The notes below the pieces were generated by a model. That model was not told the origin of the DNA. It saw only the letters and a program-made list of their open reading frames with translations, and did no database searches. This document shows, piece by piece, positions 11,059-23,948 of a stretch of 64,000 nt of DNA. Each line of letters begins with the position of its first letter. Position 1 is the stretch's first letter. The stretch covers positions 8,432,001 to 8,496,000 of the forward strand of contig OZ059895.1 of the NCBI GenBank assembly GCA_964057225.1. The letters run 5' to 3'. The DNA is from Auanema rhodensis. Its lineage: Eukaryota; Nematoda; Chromadorea; Rhabditida; Rhabditidae. The translations under genes were made by a program, and so were the position numbers.

Positions 11059-14000
11059 TCAAAATGAATCCATCAAATTGTCTTCACTAGAAGGTCTCTT
11101 CAGAGCGTCGACAACTTCATCGTCATCAGAATCAGATAATGCTAAATCATTATTCAACTGACCATCAGCAAACATATTCGATTGAAGCAGCCCTTCCCAA
11201 CCTTCTGAAACGGGAAAACGTTAGTGAGAAACGTATACAAGTTGGTATTACCAGAATTATCATCGTCATCCACTTCATTGCCACTAAGTGCGAGATCATC
11301 TTGCAGAATTCCCTGAGATCCTTCGTCGTCTTCTTCATCTAGAAGATGGGATGATTACAAAATTCAAAAAAAGAAAAGAAAAAGAAAATATACCCATTGT
11401 ATCAGTTTCTTCAGTGGCTTCCTCCATATTATTTCCACCGTTTATATTAGTTTCTAGTTCACTTAGCTAAAGAAAACTTGAATTAAAAAAAAGACACTTG
11501 TAACACCTGAGCAGCTTGTTCATCCAACAACTTTTTAGCAAGTTCAAGAATTTCTTGAGCTTTTAGCGTGTAAGTTGATTGAGGGCCATTAAACGTTTCA
11601 GAATTGGATACAATCTAAATTTTAGGATACTAATACTGCCATAAATCCATATTACCTGTTGAATATCGGAACGGAACTGTTGAACTGTAGTATACTCATG
11701 AGCTTTAACTTTATTTTCTATTGTACCCAGATCGATAGGTTTTTTGATTTTATCATAATACAAAGGCACCTGTAATAGTAAGTCATATCAGAATCTCTAG
11801 CAATGTAAATACCTTCTTAGCATCAACTTTGCTATGAAACGCGACCGATTTTGGAATGTTCTTACATTTCTGCACAATTTCGGAAAGAATATAACCGAAC
11901 CCAACTCTGGAGGCAATAAATAAACAAAGCAGAATAAATTATATGAAACCTGTCATTATCATCAAGTAGAGGGTTAATCGACTTTTCAAGTTTGATCAGT
12001 TGTTCTTCTTTCTCCAAAATACGCTTTCCAGCAAGCTCAAACATCTAAATATGATAAGATAATAAAATTCAAAGGAAAACGTTTTACTTTTCGGGCTACA
12101 TCAGTAATAATGTGATTATCACCATTATATCTCAAAGAATTGTCTAGCATCAATTTGACATCCTGGAATTGCATATTAAAAATAAAAATAACATATAAGT
12201 CTTACGCAGAGGAAATCCTTTCTTAATGAATATTCATTTTTAGATAACTTTTGTTTAATCATTTCGATATTCATAGGATTAGTGATGATATCATAGTAAT
12301 CTTTCACCTGGATGATTTTATAGTTATGGATGCGAAAACTTTTTTAAATTTAACCTGCTTAGAATTGACTGGCTTTAAAAGATAGTCCGACCCATTAATC
12401 AATTTCATCTCATTTACAATTTCCATGAGAAGAGTAGCCATTGTAACCTAAATGAGTAAAATTCTCAAATAATCAAATAAGAAAATTGTAATACCCGAGG
12501 ATCAGCTCTGATACGTTGTACACTTTTGGCAGGGCCTTGCAGATAGTCTTCATCAGTAAACATAGACACACGGCGACGCATATTCCCACTTGTGGAAACA
12601 CGAGATAGACGAACTGGAAATCGGATTGATTAAGAATAAAAAGATATGAACCTTACGTTGGCTAGGTTCAGCATCCATACTATCATCTGGGTCTTTTGGC
12701 ATAGCATCACCACTCTCAGAACATGTAGATTCAGTTCGTAACCGATCAGATGACGATCTTTACAAATAACACAAACAATTCTTCAATAATCAAATAACAA
12801 TAATAGTAATACCTAGCAATTTTCTTTTTCTCGGACAATCCGGTAAGATATTTTTTGTTGATTTTAACCTTTGTACCCTCAACTGCAACAACTTCACTGG
12901 GAGGAGGCTGACTAGTCTCGTCATCAGTCTATACTTTCAATGTAAGAAGATTATAAAATTACACAAAAATAACATACCATTCCCTCCTTAGTAGGAGTTC
13001 CTAAGCCTTCCTTACCATATAGTGGACAATTTTTATTCGTTTTCATATGACCAGTACCTTGGCAAGCACTACATCTCATTTTGAGCAAATTAGGTTTTAT
13101 AGGGGTAGGCTTTTTCTCAGCTTTCTAAATAAAATAACCTATATGAGCACAAAATTATAAAACAAACAGGTGGTGCGGGTACTCCAGCCTTAGCTTTCAT
13201 TTCATTTCTACGAATTCTACGAAGCTGATCTTGAAGACGACGTTTCTCTTTACGACGTTCCTATATACAGTCATTGAAAAAAATTATACATCACAGGAAA
13301 AATATGAACCTCTTTATATTGCTCATCCATTTGAGCATAAACTTGGATGAAGGTATCATCTTTAGTTGTTCTTATTCTAGCATATGCTTCAATAAGCTGC
13401 GGTCTCGTAACAACTTCAACCCTTGTCTTAAAGAAAAAGGTGATATATATGTGATACAAATTAATAACATACGGATAAGGTTCCATCACTATTTTTAATT
13501 GTTCTATAAATTTTTAACTTTTCATTTGCTGTAATTCCAGATATCTTGGAAGCACTCTGAGAAATATCCTCGCCAATTTTAGAAACACCTATTATCAACA
13601 TTTAAACTAATTACTGAGAATTAAAAACTGACTTTTCTTTTCTTCAGCACTGACTTCCTTTTTCTCGCCAGACTTCACAGAGTCTCCGTGAATCATACGT
13701 TTGAGATCTTGTCGTTCTTTTTCTTCATTCTCATATTCCATTCTCGCACGTTCAGAAGAAGATATGTTTTTTCCTGAAAAAAAAAAGAAAAAAAAACAAT
13801 TAGAAAGAAAATAAAACTAGCCTTTATTGCTTTGTAAAAGAACTTCCAATCGAGTAGACCATTCATCATTATCGGAATCTTCACCTGAGCTACCCTCATC
13901 TGTAGACAAAGCTTCGGGATTGGCTAAAGTCCTGAAGAGAGAATTTTCAAATAAACTTTAAACTGTGTGCAGTTTACTGATTCTGTAGATCGAAAATATG

Positions 14001-17000
14001 CTGGCAATGTTTTTTATACTTCTCTTGCATATCAGCGAAATTGAAGCGTATGTTTCCTCTCGCAAAACGAGCCATACCAGATACTGAAGATATAATACGT
14101 ATAAAACAGAAGCAGAATAAGAGTACAAACATTCGCCTCCAGAAGAATCTGCTTTAGCTTTTGCCGCTTGTGTAGATAAAGTTCTGATAACATCAATAAT
14201 CTCCCAACGAGATAAAGCAGCAATCTTAAAAATTTTATTTTATTAGGTAAATAAAAGTTAAAATAACCTCTTCTTCTCTAACTCCATACTCGCGACATAT
14301 CTCTTTGGCTTCTTTTAAAGGCAATTTACGCAAATCTGCATTGGTTCCGGTGACCAAGCGTTTAGGTACAGCAGGAGTATCTTCCTGAAATCGCGATTAA
14401 AAAAAAAATTCTTATTTAACTATAGTACCTTTTGAGGTTTCTGCGAAACACGAACATAACTGAAACCTTGACCACATCCAGTAGGATCAGCAATACCAGT
14501 TTGATCCAGCAAACACTTTCCTCGACTAGAAGATAGAAAAGCTCTGGTAGTATTCCAAGGGGCACATTTAATCTAAAATTATTATCAAGAAAAGAAACGT
14601 AAATGAAATTACTTCGTCTTCAATGGTTACACCATCATCAGAATCATCTTCATTCTCGGGTGTGAAAAAATATCGCTCTCCATAACCAGCATCTTTCAAT
14701 CTTTGTTCGGCAGCTAGCATACTGTATTGAGCGCAACACATTTCTGGTGTAACCATTGCTAGTACTTCCTCTTTACTAGGCAGTCGAAACTCAGGTCGAA
14801 GGATCTAATCAACATATTATTTTATTTATAAATTAAATATCAATTAAGATACCCAGTAATTCTGATCAGGGCCAGTTCCTAAACGTTTAAAATCTGAGCA
14901 CTGCTTCAGTCTTTTCCTAACACTGCTTTCAGCATAATGAGGAAAAGCAACTTTGATATCTTCCATTTTCAAACGTCTAGGACGATGATCGCTAGCCCAA
15001 AAGAGACGATATATGAACGCCTAAATAATATAACATAAAAAAAATTATTTGAGAGAAAATTGTCAAACCAAAAGGAAGTCTCGAACAAAAGCTGTAGCTC
15101 TTTTTGAATTCGGTGATGGTACTTCATACAAGGGACATTCTTGACCAACCAAGAAAATAGAAGGAACACGTCGTAATGACCAGCTAAATGAACAATAAGT
15201 ATAAAATACATTTTTACCATTTTTTCTAGTATGATGATTGAAAGTTAATAAAATAGAAGTAGAATTTAAAAAAAAAACAATTACCCAGTTCGATTTCTTA
15301 TTAGGAGAAAATCTGTGTTTTTAGGAGTATGACGATAAATTGGTGCCCTATAAGCTAGAGATAAAAGAACAATATTTTTTGTAAACACATACCTAAACAA
15401 GTTATTTTCAATTGATTGCATGGCTTGACCAGGCTGCAATTGTCCAAGGAATGGAACATTATGAGAGAAAGCCATTTCACCAAAATCGAAATCGGGTTCA
15501 ACATCTTTTCCAGCTTTCTTAATACCGCATTATTATTTTTGGCACAATACTTATAACACATACCCTTTTATAATAATTTTTAATTTTACTAGCCATTCCA
15601 GGCTGTGAAAGAAGGGGGGGATGCTCCTCGCTATATTCCATAATAACCAAATCTCCGTCTCGTCCAGAGAGATCTCCAATATTTCGCATAAAGAAAATAT
15701 CTCCACCACCTTCCGCTTGTTTCTTCTTCTCACGTTCCTTGAAGACATTAAGCAATTAATGATGTATAATTGTAAACTCACTTCTTCCATTCGTTTAATG
15801 TGCCTAGTAAGAATTTGAATAGGAGTATGTTTTCCACTATAAATGCGATAAAATCGTTTTGATAACGGCAGCCTTAATATACATGTTGCTTCATAAAAAA
15901 ATAAGAAATAAAACCTGTGCCATTGACGTAATCTAGAAGTATGAGTAGGAAAGAATGTTCGATGAATATTCTGAGACGGAATGGAATGTTGAATAAGCAT
16001 ACTGTTTCCGGCAGAGCCAGATTTATTCGTGGTTTTTGGAAGATAATAATCATCATTACTAAGATTGAAGGGATCTTTATCTGTCAGTTGAGCCATAGAT
16101 GTCTCCATCTGCAAACAACATCAGGTAAAAATTGAGAGAGAGGCATTTAAAATACCTGTTCTTCCTCTTCTTGTTTCTGGCGTTGTTGAACTTGTCCGAG
16201 AATCATTTTAGACTTTTTGGTGAATTGATGCTCCTTAAACTATAAGTAAAAAAATATACATAATTCTACAATTCTAACCTTTCTATCGAAAGCTTTGTTA
16301 GGCTGTGAATCCAAATCATCCCCTTTGCGATCTTCAGGCATTCCAAAAATTAAAGGATCATCATTGTAATCCAAAGTTAAAACTCTAGGCTCTACAAGCA
16401 TAATAATACTATCACTCGTAACAAAAAAAATGAAACCTGGTATTTTTTTCATTTGTTGATCATCTAGGATAATATCATCTTCCCATTTCGAATCTAGCAA
16501 ATCATGATTTTCCATGGGAAAAATGGAATGCGTGGAAGTCGGTTCAGTAGGAATATCTGTAAATTGATTCAGGAAACTTCAATTCTGAAAAGTATTTACC
16601 TAGATCTGATAAGCTAAAAATGGCATTCGAAGCTGATCGTCGAGTGAACATTTGTTCAAATGTTCTGTTTCTCACTGAAAAGAAAGTTTGTAACAAAAAC
16701 GTTTAAAAGGCTTACTAGTACTGTGCTGAATGAATGACTCATATGTTCGAGTATTTTGGGTTGGAATCCAACCGCAAGGAGGCTGCTGCCCACTTTTCAG
16801 CTCATCCAACACCTCAAATGTATATATGCATAAAATGACAAAAACTCAAATATTATTCACTCTATCTCGTATATCTTCTCCATCATATATGACATCATCT
16901 TCCCATCTAATAAGATTAACAGGTAAAAAGGTTTCCGGAGCTAAAGGTTCAATGGGCTGCTTGGTTTCAATTCCTTCTTCAATTTTAACTTCAGGCTAAA

Positions 17001-17984
17001 TTTCGGCAATACTAGAAACATTGAGTTTATTAAATACCTTTTTCAATTTGAAACCATAATCGAAATGAGTAACACTATTTGCAATATTCATCTTATCATA
17101 CCTATAAGTAAATAAAAAATCTTGGATTGACAGTAGAAACAATCATTTATCTACCAAATTTTAGCTGGCCCATTTCTCCAAGGCGGTACGGCTTCTTCTG
17201 TGAATTCATCATTTAATTTTGAAGGTTCTCTCTTCCCCTGTTCATTTGGTCCATTAGCGCATAGAAGCATAGCCTTAAAAAAGGATTCATTTTGTTAAAA
17301 CAGGAAGCTAATACTTCTTGAAGATTTTCCATTTCTTCTGTTGGAGGTGGAGGGGCCAAGTTAAGTTTGAGTTTCTTTTTCTCAGTTGGATCATCCTAAG
17401 TATAATAATCAGCAATAAAAATTAAATCAAAACTTACGCTTTGTTGTTTTTCTTCCTCTAATAATGGTTTTTTATGAAAAGTTCTACTCGGCCACCAAAT
17501 GTCTGCTCTTGAACTAGACTTAATATTATAAGCAAAAATTCGTGAAAAGCGTAATATAGAATTTGGTTCATAATCAGGAAAAAAGCGCCTAAATTGCAAT
17601 ATGATTACTTTGCAAATAAATTATACCAACCGAGGATCAACACAATCTAAAGCTGGATTTAAAATTGATGCTAAGGGCGCATCGTCCCTTTGTGAAGGAG
17701 GTATGAAATTGTTGATTTCTTTTGGCTAAGAATAATGTAATAAAAAACAATTTTGACCATTCAAAATACCTTTATCTCAACATATTCGGTTTCCTCCTCG
17801 ATTTCCTCCTTACAATTTGATGTAGTAGGAAATTCATAAGCTAGAAAATAAGAAATAGCAAATAAACTGTTAAAGACATACGTTTATTTGATGCACAGGG
17901 ATGATTTTTGTAAAAATCGGAAATATACTGATCAGGATCATCTATTTGTTGAGAGAGAGAATCTTCTTCTAAATCCTCGTCCAT
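11059..17984 (-). CDS. taf-1: Transcription initiation factor TFIID subunit 1 (TAF1/TAFII250)
   Basis: TAF1 is the largest TFIID subunit; it scaffolds TBP and other TAFs at RNA polymerase II promoters and reads acetylated histones. The gene has roughly 45 small exons separated by introns of about 40-60 nt; I did not fix every join, so the length (about 1,600 aa) is an estimate. In order I see: an acidic N-terminus ([16 protein letters not shown]); WRNGPAKIW and FDYGFKLKK; the DUF3591 core with [66 protein letters not shown] and [14 protein letters not shown]; the [11 protein letters not shown] segment; a zinc knuckle ([16 protein letters not shown], 13080-13020); and two bromodomains (about 12480-12110 and 11910-11540). 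The bromodomain acetyl-lysine Asn residues are present (SLRYNG and ETFNGPQ, the latter with Phe for Tyr). The acidic tail ends NLMDSF. The start follows a TTTAAG acceptor by 10 nt. Order and content match animal TAF1 throughout. Confidence 0.95.
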
Positions 17985-18676
17985 GAAAACTCAGCTTAAA
18001 TTATAAAGCAATAGGATGAGGCTTAAGAAGAGAATGCTCAAACTGATTTTTTGAATAAATATGTTTTACACGCACGCCCAATCACGTACCAATGCATCTA
18101 ATAGCTACTAGCCTACAAATAGCATTGTATACGGAATACTTTTAGTGATCTTCATTTCAAATATGGTAATAAAAATTGCCATCAGCAGATTTCGAATAAA
18201 CATGCATATTGTTATTTTATTGGTTTACTATGTGTATTTTTTTTAAAATCATGAACTGGTTATTTGAAATTACACGGTTGAAAATTAAGAATTTACCATT
18301 TCAAGTTAATTTTTGTAAATAATATTGTTCGAACTGTTACTGATCTATTTATAATATCTAGAAAGTTTGAATAATTTATTTTTAGAAATCTTGAATCTCT
18401 AATTCCGTTGTTTGTGAGTGTTGCTTTATTTAAAAAGAAAAAAACACATTATCAATATCAAAAATGAGAAAAAGTAAATTATCCACGCGACTAGATGAAA
18501 AATGACTTCAGATATCGTGGAAAGGATAACATAATGTAATGATTAATAGTATGGTATTTCGTTTTATATTAAAGTTAAATGGAAATTAAGTATTCTAGTT
18601 AATTCTGTCGAGATCTCATCGTGCTACAAAATCGCATATTATTGGATTTTTAAAAGAAATCTTAGATGAAAAAAAG
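17985..18676. other. F-box gene to TAF1 intergenic region
   Basis: 692 AT-rich bases between same-strand genes. It probably carries the TAF1 promoter or the F-box 3' UTR. An acceptor-like TTTAAG lies at 17995-18000 (minus strand). No open frame worth reporting. Confidence 0.4.
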
Positions 18677-20333
18677 CTAATGAAATCTAAATGCTAGCTC
18701 AACTCCTTCGAGGAAAACGTGGGGTACTATTACTTTTTCTATTTTATCATTAACTATTTCAACAGTACCCCCACAATCAGACCACATTTGAGGGTTGGAC
18801 GCTCGTGGATATCTTAAGAATATTGCACAATTCCTGGACAAGGGGTCAAAACGCCAATTCTGAAATAGAATAATTGTGCACAAATAATAGTCAAATTTTA
18901 CCGAAATAACTCTGCGAACATCTTCGAAGTAGTAGCGTAGACCTGGACGCTCATAGCATATCCCAAAACTTGTTAATTGAGATATCAATGACAATAGTCC
19001 AGCTGTTGTTGTGCAGGGTCGAAACAACCTAGAAATCAAGTACCAAAAATAAATAACTGTCACTGTTTACTTGGAAGTTGCTAATTGAAGCTCTTGTAAA
19101 TGTGGAGTAAAGCTATTTATGAAAGATATGAATGAAGATTCAGAAAACCCTCGTAAGTCAGCACCTGCCATCTTACTTCCTTAAAATCCCACATTTCAGT
19201 TTTAGTATAAAAACCATACCTTTACTTAAATTCCCCCCATTAAAAATGAATGATACAGGAGTGAGCCGTCCTTCTTTATACATTCTTGAAATTTCATCTG
19301 TCCAATTGGATACAACAACACCAGTACCGAATGTAACCTGATATAAAATTGATTATGAAAGATAAGATAAATCTGTATATCTTACTTTTCCTAAGCAGTT
19401 GATTAACTTAGGTACTACTTCCGTTATTGAGGAATTTTTAAACGATATACTGTATATACTTCGACCGATTTTCATTGCTCTTACATCTACATTTTGGGTT
19501 AATTTGTTAAAACCTAATACGATTTCATAAGCAGTAGCCTTAAAGAAGATGGAACAAAAGAAAAACTTTTAAAACTCTTACTAATCGCTTCGATAAAACT
19601 TGGGCATTATCCATTAGTAATGTTCTGAATTTCTTACATGTTTGTGACAACATATGTACACTTTTCCCTTAAAGTTATTTAAAAAAATAAAAATTAGGGA
19701 TTCGAATTACCATCTAGAGAAGAAGCTATTTTTACTAACAGAATGTCACTTAGAGCAAAAATATTTGCTTTTTTGGCTGAAAGACTAAAACAGAAGCATA
19801 AAAATAGAAATAAAATATGATTCATTACTTGTAATATAGAGCTGGAGAAGAACGAGAAATGACCAAAGGTGACGGGGAGGTGGGAAATACTGATAAGGAA
19901 GATAATTGATCAGTTAACTGTTTTTGAAGTAATATACTGCGACTAAAAGAGACAAAAAAAAACAGAAAAAATGTTTTGATATGTTTAAAAATTACTTGGA
20001 ATGTTTCTTATGTAGCTCATTATCATCATCTTTTAAGTCGGAGCTGGAAACTGGGGAGCAACTATGCTTGACTCGAAATCTAGTCTGTGTGTTACATACA
20101 TAGGTTATATATGAGGCAACCCAGATAACATACCTTATTGATTTCAAATAAAATTGACTGAACCACACTTGTTAAGAGTTTAGCGGAACTCTCAATTTCT
20201 TAAGAAAAAAACAGATTAGTAGAGAACACTGAGACTTACTTGATTCTTTAACTTCATGAATCAATTTTGTTCGTCTCACATAAGCTCCTCTAGGAATTTC
20301 TATAACTTCAACACCATAAGAACCAATTGACAT
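18677..20333 (-). CDS. F-box domain protein of unknown specificity
   Basis: Eleven exons: 20333..20240, 20198..20134, 20084..19996, 19942..19829, 19784..19711, 19667..19582, 19538..19386, 19337..19220, 19179..19071, 19028..18902 and 18859..18677, giving 403 aa. A central stretch at about residues 130-165 reads ALSDILLVKIASSLD then SVHMLSQTCKKFRTLLMDN, which fits the F-box consensus (L.D.LL..I...L...S...LS..C..F). F-box proteins recruit substrates to SKP1-cullin E3 ubiquitin ligases. The region before it is Ser-rich and polar (SPVSSSDLKDDD, FPTSPSPLVISRSSP). The C-terminal 230 residues, presumably the substrate-binding part, show no leucine-rich, WD40, Kelch or FTH-type repeat that I recognise. 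The start follows a TTTATAG acceptor by 3 nt. The F-box call is by motif only; the rest is unidentified. Confidence 0.65.
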
Positions 20334-21711
20334 ACTCTATAAATATATTATCATCAAATTATACAAAATGAAACAAACTACTCAGAATTAAAAAAATTGA
20401 TACTCTGACTTGTCAAACTGCACTCATCTTTGACTCCTTTATGATCTCCAAGAACAAAAAAGTTGTTAGTATTTTAATGAATAAGGATGAATCACTGAAA
20501 ACAATTTTAATTGCTGAAAAAGCATTCAATATTAGCATAAAAAGGAGTTCATAAAAACGAGCACAAAATTCGGCAGACACTGTGCTCATCGATATAATAT
20601 TGATGCTCTGCTGACAACCTGATTAAAAGATCTAAGTACAGTTTTTGTACTCAATACTGGTTTGATATCAGAAAAATTGTACTTTAAATGTATTGTTCGA
20701 TTTTTTTCATATCCAAGTATATCTCCCACAACAAAATGTTGTATAGCCTAAACAGGTTGAATTGTCGACGTGCTCTGCTTTCTCAAAGAGTTCTCTATTT
20801 TTAAGAAATCCAAATTAGAATGTATGATTTCTTGTGAAAAAAACATTTTTCTCTTCACTTACATATTAACAAATGGCGGGATTTTATATTTATTTTCACA
20901 GCTCCATTACAAATATTTTATCATACCAGCTGAAGTTATTTACAATAAGTTCGAAGAAATCCATTATAAATTAAAATAATAAACAATTACAAGTACTACT
21001 GAACAAATTAATTGATATTAATAAACCATATATATTATTCAATTATTATATAATATAATATTCTTTGCAAGAGTAATTATTTTAGGTTATTATATCCACC
21101 GATTGCAAATAGGTGAAGAATATAATTATTTTCTCATGTAAATTCAAGTAGAGTTTTAAATATTAACAGCAGAGTAAGATTTATTGTACAAATTACAAAC
21201 ATAAATAATAGAATAAAAAATTATGAATGCAAAAAAGAGCAAAACTTGAAGGCAGATATCTTGTTTTCACCCTATTATCGAGAAATAAATTAAATTTGCT
21301 TATATGTTTAAAGTACATTTGAATCACTTTTCAAAACCTCAACTAATTTAAAAGTCGAAGACCATATTTCAATGAAACTCACCGATTATAAATATTCTCT
21401 GTCACTCTTGCTCTGTATTCTCTTTTTTTTTCCACGGGTCTTATGGTAACTATCAAATTGGTGACGAGTTTAAAACGCGCTCCATTTATAAACAGCAAGA
21501 CGTTTGCTAATTGAAAAAACATTCAAAGAAGATAAATTCAAATTTTCAATACAGTTGCTCATTCCTTCCGGAAATTGCATACGTTGGAGCATTCTAACAT
21601 GCACCTAAGCTTATAACATGTTTATAATAAAGTATATATCGTATATTCTTCGCTCTTTTGTCTCATTCATTTGCTTACTCTCTATCTAATTAATATGTTT
21701 CTAGCAGTAAA
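20334..21711. promoter_or_regulatory. Divergent intergenic region between the F-box and PTP genes
   Basis: 1.4 kb of AT-rich sequence between start codons pointing in opposite directions, so both promoters should lie here. Acceptor-like sites border both genes (TTTATAG at 20337-20338 on the minus strand; TTTCTAG ending 21704 on the plus strand). No gene or strong repeat seen. Stretches near 21040-21065 are almost pure A/T. Confidence 0.45.
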
Positions 21712-23366
<1,655 letters not shown>

Positions 23367-23948
23367 ATATTTGTGTCATTTTGGTATTGTTTTGTATATT
23401 TATATTATTTCGTTTTCTGCTCAAGTTATTGTTAGGAGATTTTTTCAGGTCTTCCCATGATTAGTTTTTAAAATAATTTTATTGCCAATGAAAGGCTATT
23501 CTAACTATCACATAGCATGCTTAACTCGCTATACTTTCGCATCTTCACTTTTTGAATTGTCACAGCGTAAATAATGATTATGAGGCAAGTCCCTGTGACA
23601 ATGCACTTTTTGTATCTGATATTTCCATATTCTTACCGGCTTATTTGATTCAAATATATATGGTCAAGCACGGAAAATTCCGGGGATTCTTTCTTTTCAT
23701 GAATATATAAGTAGGATCTGTATTAGGCACATTTATGATACACTTGCTCAGATAATTTGTATTTCTCAACATTATCGATATTATTTTGTGATTTATTGCT
23801 AAGGCCACCCCGTGAAGGTGTCGGTGTTAAAATTTAAAAGTCATTTGTCTTTTGTTTTACTCTTATTTTGTTCTTTGAAGTAATTTTCTTCTAAATATTG
23901 TGATTTGATCATGATTCATTTTTCCAAGAATTTTTATTTTCATTTAAG
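23367..23948. other. PTP-RAE1 intergenic region
   Basis: 582 AT-rich bases between two plus-strand genes. T-rich runs precede the RAE1 acceptor. No gene seen. The spacing could allow either an operon or an internal promoter. Confidence 0.4.
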
